From Aurelia coerulea (lineage: Eukaryota > Cnidaria > Scyphozoa > Semaeostomeae > Ulmaridae), in contig CM076955.1 in the NCBI GenBank assembly GCA_039566865.1, positions 3,536,501-3,600,500 on the forward strand: a stretch of DNA of 64,000 nt, read 5' to 3'. The position numbers were made by a program, and so were the translations under genes. Positions 12,001-21,599 of the stretch are shown piece after piece (positions within the stretch are counted from its first letter, which is position 1; the number at the start of each line of letters is the position of its first letter). The notes beneath the pieces are model-generated. The model was not told where the DNA came from and searched no databases. It saw only the letters and a program-made list of their open reading frames with translations.

Positions 12001-15000
12001 TTATTTCTTTAGTCTGTAGTGGCCTTTCGTGTGTTTTGGCGAAACATCTAAGCATGTGTCCTCTAAAACTGTTGGTGGTATGAAAATCCCAACGGGCTTT
12101 TGAACCAAACAAAGCATTACAAGGTGATTTGTCTTTCTGGAGATAGGTTTCACACCTCTAGGCGCGTTCAATCTAATCAAAATAAACTGAAAATCATGGT
12201 CGGCTGAACAAGGACAGATTTTGTAACACAATAGCATGAGTTGCTTTTGTTGACACCTGAATTCAACCAGTAATTCAAAACAAACAAAGCCGCAAAAGTT
12301 TCTCTGAAACCCAGGTAGCTAGAGCGCTTGTTGTGCATTCCAGAAAATGTTTTTGAGGGCAAACATGAGCATATATCGAAAGAAGAAGGATATATCTACA
12401 CATCTACCTCGGGCATTTTATTTGTTTGGTTCAGAAGCTGAGCAGTAACTGTTTTTATTACACCCAAAACATAAGGGAATTGAATCGCCTCCCAATCGGA
12501 TTTTGAAGCAAATAAATAAAATGCCCGAGGTAGATGTGAAGACATATCCTTCTTCTTTCGATCCATCCTCATATTTCCTCTTAAAAACAATTTTTGGAAT
12601 GCACAACGAGCAAGCTAGCTACCTGGGTTTCAGAGAAACTTTTGCAGCTTTGCTTGTTTTGAATTACTGGTTGAGAGAATCTTCTTTGTCTGCGACCCCT
12701 ATTCGCTAATCACTTTTAATCACTTTGAATTGCGGTGTCAATCAAAAGCAACTGATGCTATTGTCTTACAAAATCTGCTTTTGTTCCTCTCGTTTACACT
12801 GCTCCTGCTTAACACTTGCTCCATCTATCCTGTGCTGGGGTAGCCTACGAGTAGACCCATTATCCTAAAGAAGAAAGGGTCTACGAAATAAAGAGATAAA
12901 GCTTGCTACGGATGTCCAATTAATTATCTTAATCCTCTATTCAAATAATGTGTGAAACGAGTCTAAACAAAGGCTGCATAAATCAAGTTCTAGAAATCTG
13001 GAACTGTAGTAGCAAGCTTTCGCTCATTGATTCGTAGACCCTTTTCTCTGTTTGGATAATAGGTCTACACGTAGGCTACAGTAAAAACCCACACATAAGA
13101 GCCTAAGATTTTGAACTCAGCCTGTTTTGGTTCTTATGCAATGAGGCACATCTAGTAATCAAGGTGTAGGTTCTTAACATAGGAAAATGTGCGAATCTAA
13201 TCTTAGCCAAACTTATTTGCACTCTTGACCCTATCCATTTCAACCCAATCTTATCCAGTTTACCCCTGCAGGCCCTGCCTATCACAGTTCTGTAAGTTAT
13301 GTTTTGGAGTTCACGAAAGAGGGTGATTGGCAAAATGCTGCATTTATTTCCCAATGAATGAATAAAACCCTTTATTAAGAGCCTAGTTTAGATATCAGCC
13401 TGAAATGGTTCTTATTTATTGGGTACAAAATATAATTAGGTTCTCATGTGCGGGTTTTTACTGTAGTAGTTCTGGGGCCGTGTAAACCGTGTAAACGCTC
13501 TTGAAACATGACAATTTTTTAGCTGATCAAAACTTTACTGATACAGTGCAAACATGGTCAAAGTCGTTCGTTCATTGCAAAAGACTAGCACCACCTGAAA
13601 ATATTTAGCAAATAGTTCCGCTGCTGCATGCACATTTCAAGCTCAATTCAATTCAAGTCGGGAAGTTTTCAAGACCTTTGGAAAAAATAATTAACGAAAC
13701 TGGGCAGGTGGTGCAAGTTTTGATGAATAACTAAATAAATAAATAAATAAATAAATGAATAAGCACACTGAACTCCGATATTGACACAGCTGGGCGTTCC
13801 CAGAAGACGTTCAATTAATTGCGTTTGTTCAGGCAAAAAAACTGACAGGGGGACTACTTTGCAGAAATCTTCTCGATTTTGAGGGCAAGAACGCTCAGAA
13901 GACGATTGGCAGGCGATTCAATTCTCGTATTAAACATTTGCTGCTCAGCTTCTGGAGGGGGGCTTTGGGGTTTCACGGGTTGCGGGTTTGACCAATTTTA
14001 GCCATCGGGTTCCGGGTTTTACGTCTAAATCGTGCGGGTTTTCGGGTTTTGAGCTGCTCCACGGGTTGCGGGTTTGGCCAATTTTTATGCTCGGGTTTCG
14101 GGATTTCTTTAAAAAATTCCAATGTTTTCGCGTTTTCGAAGTCATACAGTCCATGTAGTTAGCTGAGATCGAAAAACCAGCTTCCAAATGCTTGAAACGA
14201 TGCACAGAGTGAAAACGAAAATGTAGGAAATAGTCGAAGATTATTACCGAAAATTGAAATTTTGCGTCCCGAAGTGCAATTTCGGGTTTCGAATTTTTTG
14301 CTTGCGGGTTTTCGGGTTTTTGCTAATTTTGGTCCGGGTTTGCGGGTTCTAGTACCCCCCAAAGCCCCCCTCCTTCTGAACCAAACAAATGAAATGATCT
14401 GCAGATATAACCTTCTTTCGATATCTTCATATATGCTCATGTCTGCTCTTAAAACCATTTTTGGAATGCACAACGAGCGAACTAGGTTTCAGATCAGAGC
14501 AACTCTTTTAGACTGCATGCAGACTCAACTCCTCAAAAGTATGGTTTCGAAGAGTTGAGTCTGCATGCAGGCTAAACTCTTGCGGCTTGCTTTGTTTTTG
14601 CTTATGACTTGACCGACCAGGAGGCATAGAGTTCCTGATGTCAGCGCTACCCTCATTTGAAGATTAAAGGGAATCTAACCATACATCAGCCTTTGATAAA
14701 AATAGCCTTGCAAAAATAATGGGCCGTGCCACGTGCTGCACCATATTTGGGTAACTTATCAAAATCAACAGGAAATACCGATAGGTGATTGGCTAGAGTT
14801 TGACCACAAGTGGCTTGAGCCACTTATATTTTTATATTCCCTTTAAAGTAAAGAATCAGTGAGGAGCAGTTTCCCAGGTTATAGGGGTCCATTACACCCC
14901 TGACGTGATAACTAAACGCAAAGTTTCGAGAATTATGTTTTCTCTGCTTTAGCATTTTATCAACTATCAACTAGTTAAATGTAATCCTTTCTTGATCTTT

Positions 15001-18000
15001 AAATTCAAAGTGAATGCATGTTGTTTAGAGTTGAATATCTGTTGAAGATTGAAGGGTAAGGGCAAGGGCTATTTTGATTACTGCCTCAAACGTTCTGATA
15101 ATATCCCCCTTACTCCAAAGTATTCATCTGTTCTAAAATCAATTTCACTCAGGACCCTACAATTTCTCTCTGCAAATAGGATTTCAAAACTGTGAGATCC
15201 TTCCAAGACTAGTTATCTTTAAGTTCTTGTTACTCGAGTCCTTTTCTCAACTAGTTTGGTGGTGCTCACTTTGATTTCATTTCGAACACTGAAGTTTCTC
15301 TTTGTAAATGGCATTTCAAGCTACCACATCTCATCAGATTTTTGGCTTGGCTTCTTTTTACTTACAGTATCAGTCCCTCCTCCAATACACTCACTTTGAT
15401 AGTGAAGAAAAGAAAAGATGTGCGGAATAAGTCTAAATCTATCAATTCATCTATGTCACTCAAAAGCATACAGATATATATACCAGCTTGACTTACTTGC
15501 CCTTCAATGTAAAAACATTATATTACAATGTACCAGTTTAAGACTTCCAAGCCAAGAACTGGAAATGCAGATGGAACAGTCTGGGATAGCTGGAATGACA
15601 CAAAACGCCCAGGACTTTCCACGATTGAATCAATCCCAGAAAATTTCTCGGAAGTAGCAACTGTATTTAGCATGAATAGGGCTAATTGAGGTGCAAAATT
15701 TGGTTTAGATGTGTGTGTATAATATGAAACCATGTGAAATCGTGCAATTTGATATTGTGTGCATTTTATCAAAACTTTTATTATACGTAAAAGAAGAATG
15801 CGTGCTGTAATACCTTTACTTTTTTGACTGGTTGTAAGACGGTTGCATCTGCTTGATCTCTCTTTAAAAAGGAATTTATTTAAGAATGATTTAAAAGAAT
15901 GAAGACATACATATATTTAGAGACAATAATACTCGTTTATGGACCATGTATCATTGACATCATTTGGTTGCCATAGTCCACAATAACTTAAACTACTTGC
16001 TTTCATAATATTTTCACATACTCTCGAGTACCGAATAATCGCCCCCCCCCCTTATTAATTTTTGAAAAATTTTCCAACCCCCCCACTTTCATTCCAACCC
16101 CCCTTTTATTAATTCTTGAAAAATAGGAATGATAGTGAAGATAATTTTTTAACAATTCCTGCTAAGCAAATGTACTCACTCAGAGACGTAGGAACCGGGG
16201 GGCACTGGGGGCACGTGCCCCCCCCCCAAGATTTTGCAATAAACAAAGAAGTGCCCCTTTTATTTTCAGGAAGTGTCCTTTCAGGGTAATGAAAAAGGTG
16301 CCCTTGAAGTGTCGTGCCCCTCCAAGTTTGAGATGCTTCATACGTCCCTGTACTCACTTTATTTATTAAATTTATTCTCCTTTGTTTGTCTGACCCGCAC
16401 GCGAGAAAGGAAATACCATGTATTAGTAACATGACTATATAAAAAAGATACGTGTTTAACTAAGAAAATGAAAAATGACTGTTCTCAATTTTTCCAACCC
16501 CGATTGGTCAAACCGATTGTTCCCGATTGTCATTATATTGAACCATTTCCAACCCCCTGATTATTCTCCCCCCCCCTTTATTCGGTACTCGAGAGTATGC
16601 ATGATCTTTATTAATCATGAAATGCAAATTAGTAATGGGTTAGTGGTGGTTACAGTATATCCTAGGTTTAATGAAGCACCTTTATAGTTTATTATAAAAG
16701 CACAAGCAGATGAAATACTGTACCAATGGCTGTATTCAAATTCTGGAAATGGGTCTCCCTCCATTGTTCCATTTAAAGCGTCGTCTTACTGACACAGGGC
16801 ATCACCAGAGGGGGGACATGTCCACCCCAGTTTTCTCAAGGTGATAAACGAAAATGTTGTAGAAACAGCTTTCAATGAAGTTCGTTAGACACTTTTTAGG
16901 GTTAACAATGTCCCTGAACTTAGGCGCTCTTATTCAGTCATCATGCCTTGCACGTGCCATCTCTTGGTGGGCCTTTATTGTCACCATTTGCATGGTCCAT
17001 TAAAATGGCAACAACAAAAGGCAAACCAAAAGATGGCACTAGCAAAGCTTGATGGTTTTCAATATTTGGAATAGACCGATTTGGTGCATTCCAAGAGAGG
17101 TGACTTGAGCTTGTTTGAGGGTTTGGCTTTTCTGGGATATCTTGCCTTGTTAAAACACAAAGGAATCAATCAATCTGAATCAAGCATGATTAAGTAAATG
17201 AATTTATGTACTAAATTAGCATGCACTATTGAGAAACTTTGTTTAATACATTTTTGCCTGAAACGGGCTGATTTTTGAAGTTCTTCCACCCTTGGGGGGC
17301 TGGTGCCCCTGGCTGGCCCCTCTGGCTCAAAACCTTATGCAGACCCCACACATTCATTTCTAATGTGAACTTCCACACCCCAAATTGACAGAAACCTCCT
17401 TGTATATACTGTAAAACCTACCAAGGGTCCACTGCGGGTTAGCTTTTAAGGCTGTTAAGTGGTTAGTGAATGTTAGTTGTTAAACAGGCTGATTAGTGTG
17501 TGTGTGTCATTACCATACAGTAGAAACCCGCATAAAAGAACCTAGGTTTTTTCTGGGCAGCCTGAATTGGTTCTTAATCAAATGGCTGCTATTCTAAATT
17601 CCAGCCTGCAAGGTTCTTAAAAAGGTTCTTATATACGAGCAGGCCTTGCACACATTAACACTGTTTTCCAGCCCAAGAATTCTGGAGATTTCTTGAGATT
17701 TCTTGAGATTTCTTGAGAACAAATCTTTTGTACCAATGAAGAAGTCTGATCAGGATGTGAAGAATTCTAAACATTCTTGTCATTTTAATAATTTACATTA
17801 AATAAAGCTATTATATAAGAACCTTTCCCAGTTTGAGCCTCTTAGGGGTTCTTATTTAGAGGCTTTTAAAGATTGAATTTCAGCCTCTAGGTTCTTATAA
17901 AAACAGGTTCTTTTATGCGGGTTTCTACTGTATTCTCTCTAATGAGCACACCTCTTACCCCCCCCCCAGGCTCCGCCAGCACTTGAGAAGCAAGGGCCGG

Positions 18001-19820
18001 AAGCAAGAACCAGAAAAATTCTTTGTGACCACTCCACTCTCTTTTTAAACTCTCAGAAACCATGGACATAATGCCCCTTTACTCTCATTTACATTTTCTC
18101 TATATATCACTATGACACGACAAGCACACTTTATCTACCGTGCCTGAGAAAACCAGTTTTACTTCATCTTGTGCTAAAATCATTAAGGCCATATTTTGGA
18201 AAAATGGGGGTCCATACCCGTCCATTCCCTTGATGGTTCTTTTACTGACCTTTTGAAATCTATTTACTGACCTTTTGAAATTGAACGAGTGTCCTGGGCA
18301 CTCATTAGAGAGAATACCGTATATAAATTAATCAGTATTAACGTTGTTAGAGATTGAAATTCAGGTTTCTGTATATTTGCATCCATACCTCTTCCTCAGC
18401 TGGTGAGGTAGAGCCATAATCATGTGTAGCAACATCCTGCAAGAAAGAAAAAATAATTTGAATCAAAATTAGTGAAAGGTAGTTTCATCTGAAAACATTA
18501 GGCCCTTGAGGAATTTAAAACAAGGTTCAATTTTCCTTCATTTTTCATTTCCTTTTTCTCATTTCTCCTTCCAATTCCTTCCTGGCTTCCATTTCTTATT
18601 TCTGTTTTATTAGCCACGCCCACACACGTGTCTGAGGGCACAATGCACAAGGGTAGTGGCATTCTTTTCAAGATGTCGGTGCAGGTCAAAGGATTCATTC
18701 CGGAAATCTGATGGCTTTTGAGAAAGATGGAACAAACAAACGTTTGAATTGAAAGACAATCAATGAAATCTTGATTGGGGAGGAAGAGCAGGTTTTGTAA
18801 GGGGGAACACGGAAAGCATGACTAATGTAAAAGATTAATAACGTTCAGCACAAAAATGCACCTATGAATGCATCGATGAGACAAAAAGGGGTCAAAGATA
18901 TTTCACTCATTTGAAATTTTGATGGATAGCTCGGCAACGATGTAGAGCAAACCCTTTGTCCCAGGCCTGGCACCGCAACTGACCCCTGCCCTCTTCTTTC
19001 AAGCAAGAAGAATCAGCGTTGCATTTGCACTTTTTCGATACTGTAAACAGAAGAATCGGTCTTCAAACAACACAAGTCATCTGAATGGTAGGGCGATGCC
19101 ACCCAAAGCTGCACCTTCCTTGCCCGTCCGCACAATATGGTTCGCACGATGTCATCCAATTCCACAGGACAGTACAGTGCATCTGTGCTTACACGGATAG
19201 ACACGGAAATACGGAAATCCCTTTCTTACCCTTGAGATTCTTATTTGAAGAAATAACAAAAAATGTTCATTCCCAAAAGAGAATTGTCGTGAAGAAGGGC
19301 TACACAAAGAAACTTTCGAAGAAATAAAGAATTTCATCGCTTGCGCAGTGACCTTTGAGGATTGACGTTGACGCCCATTTTTGAGACAAAGATTTTCTCC
19401 ACCAAATGACCGCATTGAGAATTCCTCATTTCCTGGTCTATTCATCAACGAGGATTATAACCCTGTAAAAAATTTTGCGATATTGGAATGCCTCTTGCAA
19501 GGGAAACGCCCTAATCGCCATGATTTTGACCTTGACGGCGATTTTCAAAGCCGGATGCTCAAGAAAATGGGCCTTTTTAGGCCAAAAATTACCTTCGTGC
19601 TGACAGTTCTTTCCAGTTGCATTCCCTGCTCTTCCAGATTCTGGAGAAACGTGTCTCGTTTTTGAGCATGCTTCACGCGATCATCATCATCCTCTTCTTC
19701 CTCTACGTATGCCAAGACATAATCAATCCTGCGAACTCCATCATCAAAATAAAGAGATTTTCTCTCTTCCTCAGTGTTGTGAAGCTCCATGCCGTTGATT
19801 AGTCCTTGCTGCTCAGCCAT
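1..19820 (-). CDS. ANO7: Anoctamin-7-like TMEM16 protein (9 exons, 3' end at window edge)
   Basis: TMEM16 proteins are dimeric, calcium-activated chloride channels or lipid scramblases in plasma or internal membranes. Exons read on the minus strand: 19593-19820, 18389-18436, 11633-11931, 8709-9577, 7686-8046, 6023-6150, 2783-2970, 1006-1211 and 1-318. All junctions are GT-AG and in phase, giving 881 codons plus two bases (TA) at the edge, possibly the start of a stop. Family members run about 900-1000 residues. The start ATG has A at -3 and G at +4. Residues 1-192 carry the cytosolic dimerisation region ([19 protein letters not shown], then [14 protein letters not shown]). The rest is the transmembrane domain with [52 protein letters not shown] and [10 protein letters not shown]. 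The MCPLC to EERPRP stretch looks closest to ANO7, but ANO5/6-type similarity is also present. Calcium-site positions are partly changed: Gly594 and Gln640 replace the usual Asn and Glu, while Glu598, Glu643, Glu672 and Asp676 remain. Family certain; paralogue inferred. Confidence 0.93.
1283..1585 (+). mobile_element. piggyBac-like MITE, family G, decayed copy
   Basis: This copy resembles the elements at 29909-30213, 55308-55587 and 59367-59680: an AGGGGCTCC-type start, an internal CGGATATAAGTGGAT segment, an AACAAACTGCAG segment and a GAGCCCCT end. TTAA precedes the left end; the right TTAA is lost. It lies between anoctamin exons 7 and 8. Confidence 0.55.
1638..2582. repeat. Three tandem copies of a ~312-bp unit
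   Basis: A unit starting near AACGGCCTAAATTAAC is repeated at about 1638, 1951 and 2263 (spacings about 310 and 313). Each unit has a CTTT-rich pyrimidine tract and the segment ACCGTGACCCGCTATTTTTC. Copies are nearly identical apart from tract length, which points to recent tandem duplication within the intron between anoctamin exons 7 and 8. Apparent open frames here are the same non-coding peptide repeated. Confidence 0.85.
2655..2732. mobile_element. Diverged half of the CTCCTCCGCAG foldback family
   Basis: CTCCTCCGCAG, GCTCCGCAGAAGCATATATG and a TCTAGCCACCCATGG end correspond in order to one arm of the palindrome at 56789-57004, with many changes. It lies about 50 bases from the donor of anoctamin exon 7. 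Confidence 0.4.
2760..2782. repeat. TTTG microsatellite directly abutting a splice donor
   Basis: On the minus strand the donor of anoctamin exon 7 (GAG then GTTTGT at 2782) opens straight into about five TTTG repeats. Length changes here would alter intron positions +3 onward, although any copy of the repeat keeps GTTTGT at the junction. Confidence 0.7.
3124..5073. mobile_element. Palindromic MITE, family B, split by a Mutator-like insertion
   Basis: The left end GGGTCATACGTCGCATTTTG and the right end CAAAATGCGACGTTTGACCC are inverted copies, continuing into GCGCCGAATTAAAT against ATTTAATTCGGCGC. Without the 1.7-kb insert and its duplication it is about 265 bases long. A flanking duplication was not clear. 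Confidence 0.6.
3176..4851. mobile_element. Mutator-like foldback element, 9-bp target duplication
   Basis: The ends are perfect inverted repeats (AGCATATGAGTCAAATCTTT and onward for at least 35 bases). The arms stretch to about 3948 and from about 4060, so about 0.77 kb each. ATTCGGTGC is duplicated at 3167-3175 and 4852-4860. Long terminal repeats with a 9-bp duplication are typical of Mutator-like elements. No transposase frame is visible, so it is non-autonomous. Confidence 0.85.
5104..5140. repeat. Short perfect hairpin
   Basis: CAAGATAACATAAAGAA is followed after a few bases by its inverse TTCTTTATGTTATCTTG. It lies within family A element sequence. Confidence 0.6.
6398..6805. mobile_element. 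Mutator-like MITE, 9-bp target duplication
   Basis: The left end AGCATATGTTCCAAATCTTT and the right end AAAGATTTGCAACCTTTGCT are inverted with three mismatches. GCTGCACGC is duplicated at 6389-6397 and 6806-6814. The interior matches the copy at 10142-10908 along most of its length and includes TGACGTCA at 6608-6615. It lies between anoctamin exons 5 and 6. Confidence 0.85.
8177..8545. repeat. GTCTAG minisatellite bounded by poly-G and poly-C runs
   Basis: A run of 23 G (8177-8199) opens a block with degenerate repeats of GGTCTAGCGAAGGGTATCAT and ends in a poly-C run near 8545. The second copy in the window is at about 35740-36121, with the same order of segments (GTGCCGCGACGAAGGGTA at the left, GCTCGCGGCAGACCCCTACC at the right). 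The GCCGCGA and TCGCGGC segments are inverted, so it may be a terminal-repeat element. It is in the intron between anoctamin exons 4 and 5. Confidence 0.65.
9597..9990. repeat. Family J repeat (AAAAGCTCTATTAAGC ends)
   Basis: AATAAAAGCTCTATTAAGCACC at the left is related to the inverse AATAGAGCTTTTACGGT that ends the repeats near 39235 and 54860. The interior is rich in GGGGCTTAATAGAGAG-type segments. Boundaries are approximate. Confidence 0.35.
10142..10908. mobile_element. Mutator-like MITE, 9-bp target duplication, with an inserted palindrome
   Basis: The ends AGCATAGGTTCCAAATCTTT and AAAGATTTGGAACCTATGCT are perfect inverted repeats. TCATTGGAA is duplicated at 10133-10141 and 10909-10917. 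The interior matches 6398-6805, including TGACGTCA at 10712-10719, and is split by the palindrome at 10307-10555. Confidence 0.85.
10307..10555. mobile_element. Palindromic MITE, family E
   Basis: GAATAGACCTTTTAGCTATT at the left is the inverse of the right end. The arms are about 115 bases and meet at AGAATTTTCGAAT-type sequence. Fragments of the same family occur at about 37035-37130 and 38420-38480. Confidence 0.7.
11048..11600 (+). mobile_element. Non-LTR retrotransposon 3' remnant
   Basis: The frame 11048-11440 encodes the typical C-terminal tail of LINE reverse transcriptases: [34 protein letters not shown], then [20 protein letters not shown] and [11 protein letters not shown]. The catalytic domain is absent, so the copy is 5' truncated. 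A short AT-rich 3' tail runs to about 11600. It sits in the intron between anoctamin exons 3 and 4, opposite in strand to the gene. Confidence 0.75.
12220..12790. mobile_element. Palindromic repeat, family C
   Basis: The left half is the inverse of the right half. The landmarks are AAAATGCCCGAGGTAGATGT, GGAATGCACAACGAG, CTAGCTACCTGGGTTTCAGA and GAATTACTGGTTGAGAGAAT. Partial copies occur at about 14376, 25290, 27390, 28355, 34625 and 42790, making this the most frequent family of the window. No target duplication was recognised. Confidence 0.7.
12843..13076. mobile_element. Mariner-like MITE flanked by TA (first of a back-to-back pair)
   Basis: The inverted ends GCCTACGAGTAGACCCATTA and TAATAGGTCTACACGTAGGC differ at two positions. 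TA flanks it at 12841-12842 and 13077-13078. A second copy lies at 42240-42472. The right-hand TA is also the left TA of the next element. Confidence 0.8.
13079..13463. mobile_element. Mariner-like MITE flanked by TA (second of the pair)
   Basis: The ends CAGTAAAAACCCACACATAA and the inverse of CAGTAAAAACCCGCACATGA match with a few changes. TA stands at 13077-13078 and 13464-13465. It is related to the element at 17518-17930. Its interior has GGTTCTTAT-type segments, also in the relative. Confidence 0.8.
13732..13756. repeat. AAAT microsatellite
   Basis: About six AAAT units in a row inside the large intron between anoctamin exons 2 and 3. Confidence 0.8.
13955..14372. mobile_element. MITE packed with CGGGTT motifs, 6-bp target duplication
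   Basis: The ends GAGGGGGGCTTTGGGG and CCCCAAAGCCCCCCTC are inverted. CTTCTG is duplicated at 13949-13954 and 14373-14378, and joining the flanks restores family C sequence. The interior contains 14 CGGGTT motifs with spacers of varied length, all on the plus strand. Confidence 0.75.
14379..14600 (+). repeat. Family C copy, split from its left part by the preceding MITE
   Basis: It starts AACCAAACAAATGAAATG, directly continuing the family C sequence left of the insert. An internal hairpin at about 14505-14580 (ACTGCATGCAGACTCAACTC and its inverse) is specific to this copy. Confidence 0.55.
14668..14842. mobile_element. Possible piggyBac-like MITE flanked by TTAA
   Basis: AGGGAAT ends are inverted, and TTAA stands at 14664-14667 and 14843-14846. 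Terminal similarity is short, so confidence is limited. Confidence 0.45.
16021..16595. mobile_element. Mariner-like MITE flanked by TA, carrying a hAT insertion
   Basis: The ends CTCTCGAGTACCGAATAA and TTATTCGGTACTCGAGAG are inverted, apart from one base inside the right copy, and both are followed inward by C/G runs. TA stands at 16019-16020 and 16596-16597. The element at 16181-16350 is inserted inside. Confidence 0.75.
16181..16350. mobile_element. hAT-like MITE, 8-bp target duplication
   Basis: The ends CAGAGACGTA and TACGTCCCTG are inverted with one mismatch. TACTCACT is duplicated at 16173-16180 and 16351-16358. A diverged relative is at about 48225-48370 (shared CCCAAGATTTTG and TGTCCTTGAAGTGTCGTGCC-type segments). 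Confidence 0.85.
16935..17050. repeat. Diverged relative of the TTAA hairpin at 24448-24593
   Basis: CATGCCTTGCACGTGCCATC, the central CATTAAAATGGCAACAACAAA and AAGATGGCAC follow the order of that hairpin. Terminal TTAA sites are not preserved. Confidence 0.5.
17518..17930. mobile_element. Mariner-like MITE flanked by TA (first of a second back-to-back pair)
   Basis: A perfect 26-base terminal inverted repeat begins CAGTAGAAACCCGCATAAAA. TA stands at 17516-17517 and 17931-17932. The second TA is shared with the next element. Confidence 0.85.
17933..18314. mobile_element. Mariner-like MITE flanked by TA (second of the second pair)
   Basis: A perfect 14-base terminal inverted repeat TTCTCTCTAATGAG is flanked by TA at 17931-17932 and 18315-18316. 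Its right end lies about 75 bases from anoctamin exon 2. Confidence 0.8.
18437..19592. other. Intron between anoctamin exons 1 and 2
   Basis: No transposon ends were recognised here. A minus-strand open frame at 19013-19204 has no recognisable homology. Nothing else could be supported. Confidence 0.5.
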
Positions 19821-19885
19821 CCTCACCGCAAAGCAAAACACCCCGATCGTATTTCGAAAATAAGGAGTGGCACCTTTCTTGCTGT

Positions 19886-19900
19886 CTAGCAACTGCACAT
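19886..19900 (-). other. Four-codon upstream ORF ahead of the anoctamin start
   Basis: An ATG followed by three codons and a TAG stop (MCSC) lies 66 bases upstream of the anoctamin ATG at 19820. No in-frame ATG for the anoctamin was seen further upstream. If this stretch is in the 5' UTR, the small ORF could lower translation; that is inference, since the transcript start is unknown. Confidence 0.3.
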
Positions 19901-20544
19901 TGCCTTAGCGATTGTGCTTGATCGAATTCTTGGATCAGCTTCGTTGCACATGAAGAACAAGACCTGGAGAGAATCAATTGTTTTACGCTATCTTCTCATT
20001 GGTTTCCTATTGTCTCGCCTTTGTGTAGTTCTGTGTAAATTCTATGGTGTAGTTGACGTTTAATCGTTGTGGTATTGTGGGATTGTTTTCACTGTTTTTG
20101 CATTGGTTTCGTATTGTCTCGTTATTGTTTAGGCTCTATTGACGTCGTGGGAATGTTTTTACTCTCTCTCTCTCTTTGCATTAGCTTCCTATTGTCTTTT
20201 TGTTGTTCATCAGGCAACAGGCAACCTGGTTATTGTCATGAAATAAGCGACACTTTCACAATGCTAATGTTTGTTTTCATTGTCATCGTCGCCTTTATTG
20301 TCTATCAAAGTTCAATTTTGTGACGTAAAAGTAACCCTTGAATATTTAAATTTCCCGCTAAAAATCGGTTAGATGGTGGACTCGGAAATTGTGTTTGATG
20401 ATTGGATAGATTCCGAAATAAGCGGTAGACTTAAGGTTTGGGAGATTTTCTGAATGGACCTTCTTTCCAAAAAACAAAACGTTTGATAGACTTTGGATAT
20501 GGCATCTGCGCGCCTTCAGAATTTGGTAGGTTTGGAATTGCAGT

Positions 20545-21500
20545 CAAGAAAAAAGAACCCCGTTTGAAAGGTCACGGCTCCCTGGATATCAAAACAATGA
20601 TATCGGCAAATATATAGTTTTATGGTAGAAATCAGTGGCGTACCCAAGGGGGGGAATGGGGGGGTCTGGACCCCCCCACTTTTCAAAAAGATGGCTGTCG
20701 AGATTCGTACAAAAATGCAATAAAATTCGTACCTCAGGGGGGGGGGGGGGGTCAGGCAGATCTGTCAAGCGGTGGTCGGTGAGATTCTTGCAAAGAAAGG
20801 AGAACATGGTTTTGTGTCTTACCCTGTACGTGCTATTTGCTATAGGGATCCCTGTTTGCTACTGCTCCTTGAAACAACGTTATCAAAAATCAAAATGATT
20901 CAAAGAGCTGTACTCTGACTTACTTCAAATAATTCAAATTGCCACAACATTTTCTTTTGCAAAAGCTTCTTGCATAAGATGCCATGATAAAGTGGCGAAA
21001 AGAGGCATTTCCTCGAATATCAAAATCGAACAACCAGCGCAAATCATTCTGCAGTAAAGCTAAGAAAAGCAATTTTGCAATTCGTACTTGATGTGCTGGA
21101 CTGTTTGTTCCAAATAACAATTCTTCGTCTACTTTCCTAGCTTTTGCTATGTTGGGTAAAAATTCTCAACACAGATTAAACAAAACATCCAGTCTATTTT
21201 GTGTTTATCCAGCCATGTTTACGATGCAAAATATAATGAAAAAGGGCGTTTCCCTCATTTTCCGAGCGTCTGAAGGGCGTGGTCACACAAAAATTTCTCG
21301 GGCTACGCCCCAGACCCCCTCACTCCTGGAGTGCTGCGTACGCCACTGGTAGAAATGTTCAAATCTACTATAAAATTTACCTGACTGAAATCGGCTACTC
21401 CATTCTGAAATTATGAGGGATTTTCTCCAGAAAGCCTCTTCAAAAAACCTTCAAAACGTGCCCTAAATCATGAACAGATTTCCCTAACATTTCTGGACGC
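20545..21500 (+). repeat. Family D repeat interrupted by a hAT element
   Basis: CCCCGTTTGAAAGGTCACGG, CTCCCTGGATATCAAAACAA and TTACCTGACTGAAATCGGC are the landmarks of family D, also seen at about 21600-21900, 26560-27070, 38250-38350, 40020-40150, 45665-46110 and 62272-62540. The segment 20633-21348 is a later insertion. Confidence 0.65.
20633..21348. mobile_element. hAT element (non-autonomous), 8-bp target duplication
   Basis: The ends CAGTGGCGTAC and GTACGCCACTG are perfect inverted repeats of hAT type. GTAGAAAT is duplicated at 20625-20632 and 21349-21356. The interior has G-rich runs and no transposase frame. Confidence 0.9.
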
Positions 21501-21599
21501 TTTAGCACGTGCTATCCTTTTGGGGCTCTTTGGAGGATGAACAAGTCCTCCCCCTGGTATCGATAACCTATTCAGGGAGATTCCATTCTCCCAAGAGGA

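Noticed and set aside
13955..14372. CGGGTT array considered as internal telomeric repeat
   Set aside because: Spacing is irregular, the motif is not TTAGGG, and MITE ends with a target duplication explain the block.
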